Position numbers and translations under genes: made by a program
The notes under the pieces: model-generated
The model's database searches: none
What the model saw: only the letters and a program-made list of their open reading frames with translations
What the model was told of the DNA's origin: nothing
NCBI GenBank assembly: GCA_016649775.1
Contig: JAENWY010000125.1
Location: 1-6,877 of the forward strand
DNA: 6,877 nucleotides
Source of the DNA: Spirochaetaceae bacterium
GTDB lineage: Bacteria > Spirochaetota > Spirochaetia > Sphaerochaetales > Sphaerochaetaceae
Direction of reading: 5' to 3'
In this document: piece by piece, positions 1-6,593 of the stretch
How positions within the stretch are numbered: the stretch's first letter is position 1
Layout of the letters: the number at the start of each line of letters is the position of its first letter

Positions 1-1088
1 AAATCTTTTATCATAGCAAAAAAGTTGGAACGCTAATTTACAAAGATTACTTTTCGTCCTTTCAATATGATAGAGAATGGTTAAATAATGGTTTTTCAAT
101 TAGCCCTTTATCATTACCTTTATCTGATAAAATTTATACTCCTAAAGATTTAACTTTTTCAGGATTATTTGGAATATTTAATGATAGTCTACCTGATGGT
201 TGGGGCAATCTCTTAGTCGAAAGAATGCTATTAAAAGAATCAAAAAATCCAAATTTACTAAATTGCTTAGATCGTTTAGCAATTGTTGGTACAAAGGGTA
301 TGGGAGCTTTAGAATATTATCCTCACAACTCGCTTAGTATAAAAACAGATGAAGTGCCTAATTTAGATGAATTAAAAAAACAATGTAGTCTTATACTTGA
401 GGATAAAACCACTGACAATTTAGACTATTTATTTAGAAATGGTGGTTCTTCCGGTGGAGCAAGGCCTAAAATATTTAGGACCTATAAAAATGAAGAATGG
501 ATAATTAAATTCCCCTCTTCCTCCGATATCAAAGAAATTGGTCTTCAAGAATATCTATATTCTAAATGTGCAAAAAAATGTGGTATACAAATACCAAATA
601 TTAAACTATTTGAATCAACTCAATGTCCTGGCTATTTTGGAATTCAAAGATTTGATAGAAATAAAGAAAACAAAATCCACATGGCATCTGTTTCTGCATT
701 ACTAGAAACCTCCCATAAGTTTCCAAACCTTGACTATTCAAATTTATTAAAACTTACGTTTATATTAACAAAAGATGTTTCTCAAGTTAATCAAATGTTC
801 AAATTAATGTGTTTCAATGTATTCTCTCATAATAGAGATGATCACTCTAAAAATTTCACATTTATTTATGATGGAAATTGGAAATTATCACCAGCCTATG
901 ATTTAACCCATAGCAATTCTCTCAATGGAGAACAGGCAACAACAATCAATGGAAACGGAATTAATCCAACAATTAAAGATATAATAGAATGTGGAACTAA
1001 ATTTGGATTAAAAAATTCATACTGCAGAGAAATTGCAGAAAATATTAAAGATCTTGTACAAACAGATTTAGCGATATTCTTAAAATAA
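1..1088 (+). CDS. HipA-family serine/threonine kinase (type II toxin-like), 5' end missing
   Basis: The reading frame is open from the window edge (first whole codon at base 3), giving 361 visible residues; the start codon lies outside. The first ~75 residues match the HipA N-terminal domain (KVGTL, then SLPDGWGN, the usual 'LLPEG' position, near nt 189-212), so probably only about ten residues are missing. The kinase part follows: a Ser/Gly-rich loop GGSSGGARPK at nt 441-470, aligning with E. coli HipA 'SVAGAQEK' (autophosphorylated Ser150); the nucleotide-binding Lys in WIIKFPS (nt 498-518); the catalytic loop NRDDHSKN at nt 831-854 (Asp at 837-839 matches E. coli Asp309); and the metal-binding Asp of SPAYDLT (matching Asp332). 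Family members phosphorylate proteins such as glutamyl-tRNA synthetase and are usually neutralised by a HipB antitoxin. No HipB gene follows; one could lie upstream, outside the window. At roughly 370 residues it is shorter than E. coli HipA (440). The family call is secure; target and toxicity are unknown. Confidence 0.9.
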   Translation, partial: IFYHSKKVGTLIYKDYFSSFQYDREWLNNGFSISPLSLPLSDKIYTPKDLTFSGLFGIFNDSLPDGWGNLLVERMLLKESKNPNLLNCLDRLAIVGTKGMGALEYYPHNSLSIKTDEVPNLDELKKQCSLILEDKTTDNLDYLFRNGGSSGGARPKIFRTYKNEEWIIKFPSSSDIKEIGLQEYLYSKCAKKCGIQIPNIKLFESTQCPGYFGIQRFDRNKENKIHMASVSALLETSHKFPNLDYSNLLKLTFILTKDVSQVNQMFKLMCFNVFSHNRDDHSKNFTFIYDGNWKLSPAYDLTHSNSLNGEQATTINGNGINPTIKDIIECGTKFGLKNSYCREIAENIKDLVQTDLAIFLK

Positions 1089-1333
1089 TACTCTGAAACT
1101 AAAGAAGTACTATGACTCGATAATCAAATACTATTTGATAAATACACCAAGTAATTCATTAGGTGAAAAAATATAAGAAGATTTGAACTGAACCATTAAT
1201 GTTAATATCTCTGTTTTCAGAAGAAGTGAAAGTTTCGTTAATTGTTAATGCTGCATGCGTAATGATAGTTAATAAGCAACAATCAAAATTAAGTTTCCAA
1301 GTCACACTTCGTCCGAATAATCTGGAAAGAAAA

Positions 1334-1372
1334 AATATAGTGCATGGATAAATTAATATCTTGCACTATATT
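1334..1372 (-). terminator. Probable rho-independent terminator of the transporter operon
   Basis: The arms aatatagtgca (1334-1344) and tgcactatatt (1362-1372) pair perfectly over 11 bp. Inside the 17-base loop a further 4-bp pairing (gata 1347-1350 with tatc 1357-1360) can stack, leaving a small hairpin tip. Read on the minus strand the stem is followed immediately by five T then CTTT, which suits termination of the permease transcript about 50 bases after its stop codon. On the plus strand no T-run follows, so it is a poorer terminator for the HipA-like gene. The stem is AT-rich and the loop long, so efficiency may be modest. Confidence 0.5.
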
Positions 1373-1381
1373 AGTTATTAT

Positions 1382-1401
1382 AATCTGGAGGAGACCAGAT
1401 T
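1382..1401. repeat. Small inverted repeat (7-bp hairpin)
   Basis: aatctgg (1382-1388) and ccagatt (1395-1401) can form a 7-bp stem with a 6-base loop. On the plus strand it runs into a short tttt, so it could act as a weak terminator for transcripts arriving from the HipA-like gene. The right arm could equally pair with a second aatctgg at 1319-1325, which would enclose the neighbouring terminator hairpin. Its role is not clear from sequence. Confidence 0.3.
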
Positions 1402-1424
1402 TTGTAAAATCAATAATAAACTGA

Positions 1425-2255
1425 CTACTCCTTAACAGAACCTGCTAATAAACCTTGTATGAAGTATTTACCTAAGAAAATGTAAATACAAAGAACTGGT
1501 ATAGCTGAAATTATAGCTCCAGCCATAGAATCATTCCAAGCTACTGCTTGACCACCTGCAAGTTGTGATAGTCCAACTGTAATAGGATTTGATTCTTGAC
1601 TTGTTAAACAAATAGCCCATAAGAATTCATTCCAAATCTGTGTAAATTGCCAAATTCCTACAACAACAAAGGAAGGGATTGAAAGAGGCAATATCAATCT
1701 TACGAAAATCGTAAAATATGAAGCACCATCAATTCTACCAGACTCAAGAATTGAATTAGGTATCTGATCATAAAAGTTCCTAAACAACAGGGTTACAATC
1801 GGAATACCATATACAACATGTGCCAATATTAAACCACTTAATCCTACCATATTTAATCTTCTAAGTGTATCAAATAAGGGAATAAGAATAATCTGATAAG
1901 GTATAAACATACCAAATAGCATTAATGTAAATATCATCTCACTACCCTTAAATTTATTCTTAGAAAATATATAACCATTTATAGCTCCAAATAGAGCAGA
2001 AATTACGGTAGCTGTAATTGTTAATACAAAACTATTCTTTAAATAAGGTGCTAATTTTAATATAGCATGTTTAAAACCAATACCTGTGGGATTAGTTGGG
2101 AATTTCCAAGAAGTTAACAAATTAATATCAGCTCGTGCTTTTAAAGATGTAATTAAAGCCATATAAATAGGAACTAAAAATAAAGCACATATTAGAACTA
2201 TTACAACATAATAAATTATATGTTTTGCTTTTCTACTATTAATTGTACTTGCCAT
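1425..2255 (-). CDS. Carbohydrate ABC transporter permease, MalG type (CUT1, GtsC-like)
   Basis: This is the second inner-membrane permease of the sugar importer, 276 residues, the normal length for the MalG family. About six membrane segments are visible: near residues 14-36, 77-97, 107-128, 139-158, 193-213 and 246-266. The EAA loop that docks on the ATPase is at 170-190 (LESGRIDGAS, then LILPLS). The C-terminus (AGGQAVAWNDSMAGA, then GKYFIQGLLAGSVKE) is very like that of glucose/mannose-type permeases such as GtsC, agreeing with the binding-protein assignment. The start ATG (2255-2253) shares one base with the stop of the upstream permease (TAATG), and an AGAGAGG ribosome binding site lies 8 bases ahead inside that gene, so translation is probably coupled. 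It is last in the operon. Substrate is inferred from family resemblance only. Confidence 0.93.
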   Translation of the reverse strand: MASTINSRKAKHIIYYVVIVLICALFLVPIYMALITSLKARADINLLTSWKFPTNPTGIGFKHAILKLAPYLKNSFVLTITATVISALFGAINGYIFSKNKFKGSEMIFTLMLFGMFIPYQIILIPLFDTLRRLNMVGLSGLILAHVVYGIPIVTLLFRNFYDQIPNSILESGRIDGASYFTIFVRLILPLSIPSFVVVGIWQFTQIWNEFLWAICLTSQESNPITVGLSQLAGGQAVAWNDSMAGAIISAIPVLCIYIFLGKYFIQGLLAGSVKE

Positions 2256-3364
2256 TATTGTAACCTCTCTTTATGTGAATGAATCATGTAAGGAATAATG
2301 AACATAGCTGCACATATAAATAGAATAACAGCCATTGCACTACCAAGTGCTAGTTTATTAGCTCTAAAAGTAGTTGTGTACATCCTTATAGAAGGATGAC
2401 CTGTAAATGCATTATCTGTACCAGCCATTGCATATATTAAATCAAACAACTTCAAGGATATATGAGCCATAATAACAACAGCACTCATTGTAATTGGTTT
2501 TAAATTAGGAATAGCAATCTTAGTATAATAAGTAAATTCACTAGCACCATCAAGCTTAGCACTTTCCTTAATGGATGCTGATAAGCCTCTAAGACCTGCT
2601 AGATATAATGCCATAGCATATCCTGAATATTGCCAAATTCCTGCTAATAGAATACCAATTGTAGCAAGGTTAAAACCATGTAGTTCTTCAGTTGCTATAG
2701 CTGGAGGTAATAATGGCTGAATAATGAAAGCAAATATTAATAAAATTGCAACTACTATTGAATTCCTTTTCGTTGCTTTTTTATTTTCATTAATAATTGA
2801 ATTTATTAAAAATATTATAAAAACTACTGCAATCACGAGTGCTAAAACTTTGAAAATATTTTGCCAGTTAAATTGCCAAATCTGTTTTTTACTGCTTATC
2901 CATTGAAAGGTACCTTGAGAGTTACCAAACCAAGTTGGAATAGCATTTAATCCACCAGATGGAGCTAATAGCCATCTCCATACAGTACCACTTACTATAA
3001 ATGAAAGTGCCATTGGATATAAAAATATTGTTCTATAAATACCCTCTTTTTTAACGGAACGATCTAATAGTATTGCAAGTAATAGTCCAAATATCAAAGT
3101 CCCTGCTAATAGGAATATCGTGTAAGTAACAGTATTAACAAGATCTTGTCTAAATCCTTTATTAATAAAACTTGTAAATAAAGATTTATAATTATCCAAT
3201 CCTATAAAATTCTTAATTGGGTCAACGCTCATTCCCTTCCAATCTGTCATTGAGGAATATATAGTAGTACCTATAAATCCATAAACAAAAACTGCAATTA
3301 AAATAATTGATGGTAGTAAAATTAGTACTGAATACAAGGTTTCTTTACTATTTTTTTTACCCAT
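2255..3364 (-). CDS. Carbohydrate ABC transporter permease, MalF type (CUT1, GtsB-like), with two extra membrane helices
   Basis: This is the first permease subunit of the importer, 369 residues against roughly 290-310 for most short CUT1 permeases. Membrane segments are visible near residues 12-32, 77-99, 112-132, 171-190, 201-220, 235-257, 290-310 and 340-360. The EAA loop is at 267-290 (ESAKLDGAS, then IAIPNLKP). The normal family pattern runs from the loop at ~135-150 (APSGGLNAIPTWFG) straight into the helix beginning NLATIGILLAGIWQYSGY at 232. Here about 80 residues (~150-230) intervene, holding two hydrophobic helices joined by a basic linker (NENKKATKR, 192-200). The reading frame is continuous and the C-terminal half is intact, so it looks functional. 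A strong ribosome binding site (GGGGGAG, core 5 bases before the ATG) supports the start at 3364. It lies 69 bases after the binding-protein gene and overlaps the next permease by one base. Confidence 0.92.
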   Translation of the reverse strand: MGKKNSKETLYSVLILLPSIILIAVFVYGFIGTTIYSSMTDWKGMSVDPIKNFIGLDNYKSLFTSFINKGFRQDLVNTVTYTIFLLAGTLIFGLLLAILLDRSVKKEGIYRTIFLYPMALSFIVSGTVWRWLLAPSGGLNAIPTWFGNSQGTFQWISSKKQIWQFNWQNIFKVLALVIAVVFIIFLINSIINENKKATKRNSIVVAILLIFAFIIQPLLPPAIATEELHGFNLATIGILLAGIWQYSGYAMALYLAGLRGLSASIKESAKLDGASEFTYYTKIAIPNLKPITMSAVVIMAHISLKLFDLIYAMAGTDNAFTGHPSIRMYTTTFRANKLALGSAMAVILFICAAMFIIPYMIHSHKERLQ

Positions 3365-3386
3365 AACTTCTCCCCCTTTTAACTTA

Positions 3387-3416
3387 AGAGCGGCTCCCTA
3401 ACTAAGAAGCCGCTCT
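3387..3416 (-). promoter_or_regulatory. GC-rich intercistronic stem-loop between binding-protein and permease genes
   Basis: agagcggct (3387-3395) and agccgctct (3408-3416) form a perfect 9-bp stem, six pairs being G-C, with a 12-base loop. It stands out in otherwise very AT-rich DNA. On the minus strand it lies 17 bases after the binding-protein stop and just ahead of the permease ribosome binding site. The following bases (TAAGTTAAAAGG) have no U-run, so it is more likely an mRNA-stabilising 3' end or partial attenuator than a full terminator. Such elements give an excess of binding protein over permease, as between malE and malF in enteric bacteria. Confidence 0.65.
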
Positions 3417-3433
3417 ATCAAATAATATAAATA

Positions 3434-4741
3434 TTATTTAATCATATCATTACTTTTTGCAATTTCACCACAAGCCATAGCAGCTTGTTTAGCATCTCTA
3501 GTACTCATGAACTGTTCAATAACTGAAGAGAAGTCATTCATGAAACCTTCATTAGCTACAACACCATTTGCTAATGAACCAACAATTGTATCTTCTGCGA
3601 AGTTCTTAGCAGCACTTTTTGAATATTTACTATAAAGACTCATATCAGCATCTATTCTTGCAGGAATAGAACCCTTTAGAGGATTGAATGCATCTTGACC
3701 TGATTTAGATCCACATTCTTCTGCCCAAGCAATAGCAGCATCAACATTTTTACAGCCTTTTGGAATACCAAAACTATCTGATAAGAATTGGAATACACCC
3801 GTTGTTCCAGGAGTATTAGCCCAACCAAAACCAGTACCTGGTACAAGTTTTAATGTTGTCATCATGTATCCAGCAGCCCAGTCTCCCATGAAGTTAAATG
3901 CAGCTTGTCCATTAACTACCATATCAGTTGCTTGTTGCCAAGAAAGAGATGAAGCATCTTTGTTTGTGCAATCTAATAACATACCAAAGTTTTCCCAAAC
4001 TTTAACAATTTTTGGATCTGTCCAAGCAATATTACCATTCCATAAGGCATCATAATCAGCAGCACCTAATGTTGCTAATGCTGTATTTTCCCAGTTTTCT
4101 GTTGCAGTCCAAGTTTGACCCATTGAAAGAGGTAATATACCTTTAGCTTTTAATATTTTAGCAGTAGCAAAGAATTCATCCAATGTAGTTGGAACTGTTA
4201 CTCCCCACTTCTTTAAATTAGAAGGAATATACCACATAACATTTGATTTATGTACGCAAACAGGAACAGACCAGATACCTTTATCAGTACCAATTAAATC
4301 AATAACGTCTTTAGGGAAAGCATCCAACCAACCTTGTTTTTCAAATATAGGTGTTAAATCATACATACGATCTGCACTTACCCAAGTACCAATTAATTCT
4401 TGTCCAGCATGAACTTGGAAAGCTTCAGGTGGATCATTGTTTAACATACGTGTTTTTAATACAGCCTTTGCATTAACACCACTTCCTCCAGTAACTGTTG
4501 CATTAATTAAATTAACATCTGGATTTTTAGCTTCAAAGTCAGCTACCATTGCTTCAAGTGCAGGACCTTCATCACCTGCCCACCATGAGAAGATCTCTAA
4601 ATCTCCGCTTGGTTTTATGTCATTTAAGACAAGCTTGTTAGCATCTTTTGGAGCTACTTTTGTAACTTCTTGTGCACCTTGTGCAAAAGTCATACCCATT
4701 GCCATTAAGCCAATAGATACCATTGCTAAAGTTTTTTTCAT
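3434..4741 (-). CDS. Periplasmic sugar-binding protein of a CUT1 ABC importer, glucose/galactose type
   Basis: 435 residues. A signal peptide (MKKTLAMVSIG..., hydrophobic core to ~18) ends in TFA-QGAQE; there is no lipobox Cys, so signal peptidase I cleavage and a soluble periplasmic protein are expected. The mature part closely follows the Thermus thermophilus glucose/galactose-binding protein as I remember it: FSWWAGDEGP (51-60), FQVHAG (108-113), KSNVMWY (165-171), LSWQQ (266-270), GDWAAGY (286-292), LSDSFG (320-325), FNPLKGS (352-358). Sugar-contact positions Trp53, Trp54, Glu58, His111, Trp268, Trp288, Asp322 and Lys356 are retained, but the histidine expected at 392 (Thermus His348) is Asn. 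Five cysteines (162, 258, 330, 343, 424) are many for a periplasmic protein and suit an anaerobe. It is first in the operon, with a strong AGGAGG site (4751-4756) 9 bases before the ATG. The exact sugar is not proven. Confidence 0.93.
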   Translation of the reverse strand: MKKTLAMVSIGLMAMGMTFAQGAQEVTKVAPKDANKLVLNDIKPSGDLEIFSWWAGDEGPALEAMVADFEAKNPDVNLINATVTGGSGVNAKAVLKTRMLNNDPPEAFQVHAGQELIGTWVSADRMYDLTPIFEKQGWLDAFPKDVIDLIGTDKGIWSVPVCVHKSNVMWYIPSNLKKWGVTVPTTLDEFFATAKILKAKGILPLSMGQTWTATENWENTALATLGAADYDALWNGNIAWTDPKIVKVWENFGMLLDCTNKDASSLSWQQATDMVVNGQAAFNFMGDWAAGYMMTTLKLVPGTGFGWANTPGTTGVFQFLSDSFGIPKGCKNVDAAIAWAEECGSKSGQDAFNPLKGSIPARIDADMSLYSKYSKSAAKNFAEDTIVGSLANGVVANEGFMNDFSSVIEQFMSTRDAKQAAMACGEIAKSNDMIK

Positions 4742-4770
4742 AAAAAAATTCCTCCTAAACTTTTGTTTGT

Positions 4771-4799
4771 ATAATATTTTTACACCTATTATTGGAACT
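4771..4799 (-). promoter_or_regulatory. Likely promoter of the transporter operon, good -10 and poor -35
   Basis: On the minus strand TATTAT (4776-4771) matches the TATAAT consensus at five of six positions and lies about 15 bases upstream of the AGGAGG ribosome binding site, giving a short leader. At the expected -35 distance (4799-4794) the sequence is AGTTCC, which does not resemble TTGACA. A weak -35 fits activator dependence. An alternative is TTGATA (4880-4875) with a poor -10 (TGATAT) at 4857-4852. In DNA this AT-rich, -10-like hexamers occur often by chance. Confidence 0.4.
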
Positions 4800-4810
4800 G
4801 TACATAGAAA

Positions 4811-4851
4811 TTCTTTTGATAATTTAATGATTTTTTTTGATTGTTACATAA
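4811..4851. promoter_or_regulatory. Imperfect direct repeat with 21-bp period, candidate operator for the AraC-type regulator
   Basis: The 20-base units 4811-4830 and 4832-4851 match at 14 positions, including the shared ttttgat (4814-4820 and 4835-4841). The period of 21 bp is two helical turns, typical of direct half-sites bound by AraC-family proteins. The pair lies just upstream of the likely transporter promoter, where an activator would be expected. A T-run at 4831-4838 and general AT-richness raise the chance of coincidence. Confidence 0.3.
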
Positions 4852-4921
4852 ATATCATTTTTTAAAATTAATTCTATCAAAAAGCTATTACCAAACATAT
4901 AAATAACCTAAATAGTAGAAT

Positions 4922-4930
4922 TATTATATT
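4922..4930 (+). promoter_or_regulatory. Possible -10 element for the response-regulator gene
   Basis: TATTAT (4922-4927) and the overlapping TATATT (4925-4930) are -10-like and lie about 50 bases before the ATG at 4981. No recognisable -35 is found at 16-18 bases upstream. This is a weak call made mainly from position. Confidence 0.2.
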
Positions 4931-4980
4931 TAATAGTTTTTTCCTTGCAGAAAAAATAAAGAGTGCCTACAATAAAAACT

Positions 4981-6588
4981 ATGGAATACACAATAATTCT
5001 CGTAGATGATGAGTCCCTTGTTAGAAGGAGTATTAAAAACAATACTCCTTGGTCTGATTATGGGTTTAGAGTTATAGGAGAAGCCAATAACGGCATTGAA
5101 GCTTTAGAATTAGTTGAAGAGTTAAAGCCTGATGTTGTTATTAGTGATATTAGAATGCCTTATCTAGATGGTATTGGACTAATTAAAGAATTAAAAAGAG
5201 TCTATCCTAATACAATAATAATAATCTTAAGTGGATATGATGAATTCACCTATGCTCAAACTGCTATCAAATATAATGTAAAAGAATACATTTTAAAGCC
5301 TGTAAGCAAAAAAGACTTTTGTGATTTACTTGAGAGAACAAAAAAAAACCTTGATGATAATTATAAAAAAATTAATGATATCAATAAACTAGAAAGCCAA
5401 TATAAGATGGCATTACCATTACTCAAAGAAAAATTCCTAGTATCACTTCTAACCCCAACTAAAGGAATCATAGATATTGAATTAATTCAAAAAGGAAAAT
5501 CATTCGGGTATAATATTAATAAAGGTAATTTTATTGTAGCTACCTTAGAGTCCAATAAAAATGATAGTCCTTTAATTGCTATCTCAATGCTTGAAGCGTG
5601 CAAAGAAATAATTAATAGACCAAATACAATTCAGCTCCAAGTTGATGAACAAATTGTTATTATATTTACAAATGATCACACAGGTTTAATTGATAATTTT
5701 ATTCCACTATTTCTAAAGCAAGTATTAAGAGAACTCGAGAAAATCAGTTCTTATTTAAATAAGTATTTAAAAGGAGGTGTAACAATAGGATTAGGTAATA
5801 TTGTATCAAGTCCTTCAATGATTAATCAATCTTATAAAGAAGCCCTTGTAGCTCTTAATTACAAAACCTACCAAGAAAATCAAAATATCATTTATATAAA
5901 TGATGTTGAAAGAATTCAACACCCAACATTAAATAAAGATATAATGATACAAAGAAAAGATGAATTTATTAATACTCTTAAGATGGGTAGTGAGGATGAA
6001 GTTAAAACGCTAGTAACAAAATTCTTTGATGAATATTCAGGATTAAATCCTGAAGGACTACAATCCTATCTTTTATCACTATTAGCTATATTAGCTAACT
6101 TAACTATTTCCTATAAAACTTCAATAACTCAAATATTAAGTGAAAATGAAAATCGATCGCTGCTACATGAACTAGCAACTATTAATACAGTTAGTAAAGC
6201 AAAAAGATGGTTTACAGATTTATCACTAAGTGTTAATAAATCAATTAAAGGAGAGAGAGAGCAAAGTCACATTCAATTTGTTGAAGATGCTAAAAAATAT
6301 ATAGAAGATCACTATAGCGAAAAAAGTCTTTGTTTAGAGAGCGTTTGTGATTATTTAGGAGTTAGTACAGCTTATTTTAGTACTACTTTTAAAAAAGAGA
6401 CTGGTAAATCTTTTGTTGTAGCCTGTAATGAAACTAGAATTAATATGGCAAAACAATTAATGAGAGAAAGCAATTTAAAAAACTATGAAATATCAGAAAA
6501 AATTGGCTTCTCAGATTCTAATTATTTTTCTTTCTGTTTTAAAAGAGTAGCTGGAATTTCTCCTTCAAAGTATAAGAATGAAATTTAA
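4981..6588 (+). CDS. Two-component response regulator, YesN type (REC plus AraC-family HTH)
   Basis: 535 residues when started at the ATG at 4981. An N-terminal receiver domain (about 1-120) shows the acidic pair Asp9/Asp10 in LVDDE, the phosphoacceptor Asp56 in VISDIRMPYLDG, Ser84 in ILSGYDEF and Lys106 in YILKPVS. A middle region of about 300 residues is of the kind found in YesN-like regulators, and the last ~103 residues (433-535) are an AraC-type DNA-binding domain with two helix-turn-helix units, ending in the signature IGFSDSNYFSFCFKRVAGISPSKYK. It most likely activates the divergent sugar-transporter operon when phosphorylated by the kinase encoded immediately downstream. The start is ambiguous: a GTG at 4963 would add six residues, and neither start has a clear ribosome binding site. 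I prefer 4981 because receiver domains usually begin 5-9 residues before the acidic pair. Family assignment is firm; the target is inferred from gene order. Confidence 0.93.
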   Translation: MEYTIILVDDESLVRRSIKNNTPWSDYGFRVIGEANNGIEALELVEELKPDVVISDIRMPYLDGIGLIKELKRVYPNTIIIILSGYDEFTYAQTAIKYNVKEYILKPVSKKDFCDLLERTKKNLDDNYKKINDINKLESQYKMALPLLKEKFLVSLLTPTKGIIDIELIQKGKSFGYNINKGNFIVATLESNKNDSPLIAISMLEACKEIINRPNTIQLQVDEQIVIIFTNDHTGLIDNFIPLFLKQVLRELEKISSYLNKYLKGGVTIGLGNIVSSPSMINQSYKEALVALNYKTYQENQNIIYINDVERIQHPTLNKDIMIQRKDEFINTLKMGSEDEVKTLVTKFFDEYSGLNPEGLQSYLLSLLAILANLTISYKTSITQILSENENRSLLHELATINTVSKAKRWFTDLSLSVNKSIKGEREQSHIQFVEDAKKYIEDHYSEKSLCLESVCDYLGVSTAYFSTTFKKETGKSFVVACNETRINMAKQLMRESNLKNYEISEKIGFSDSNYFSFCFKRVAGISPSKYKNEI

Positions 6589-6593
6589 AAACT

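Larger units (their letters stand above)
1089..1424. other. Intergenic region between convergent genes
   Basis: These 336 bases separate the stop of the HipA-like gene from the stop of the MalG-type permease, which face each other. I see no confident gene. The stretch holds three inverted repeats: a weak 7-bp hairpin at 1123-1139, an 11-bp hairpin at 1334-1372 and a 7-bp hairpin at 1382-1401. It also has a 9-base direct repeat, taatctgga, at 1318-1326 and 1381-1389. A frame of 50 codons from an ATG at 1199 to a TAA at 1349-1351 is open on the plus strand, and an ATG-less frame is open on the minus strand over about the same bases. Neither has a ribosome binding site or a product I recognise. 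Confidence 0.6.

Noticed and set aside
1123..1139. 7-bp hairpin (atcaaat/atttgat, 3-base loop) 35 bases after the HipA-like stop, as a terminator
   Set aside because: The stem is very AT-rich and no T-run follows on the plus strand, so it does not meet the usual terminator pattern.
1089..1424. Possible HipB antitoxin gene downstream of the HipA-like kinase
   Set aside because: No frame in this stretch encodes a Cro/CI-type helix-turn-helix of adequate length.
2724..2906. 60-codon open frame on the plus strand inside the MalF-type permease gene
   Set aside because: It is the antisense shadow of the permease insertion region; the minus-strand frame encodes a family-consistent protein with a ribosome binding site, while this one has no recognisable product.
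3864..4055. 63-codon open frame on the plus strand inside the binding-protein gene
   Set aside because: It is opposite a highly conserved binding-protein sequence and shows no family resemblance of its own.
4437..4865. 142-codon plus-strand frame spanning the binding-protein N-terminus and promoter region
   Set aside because: It lies opposite the signal peptide and conserved WWAGDEG region and runs through the divergent promoter; its apparent hydrophobicity comes from the complement of the real gene.
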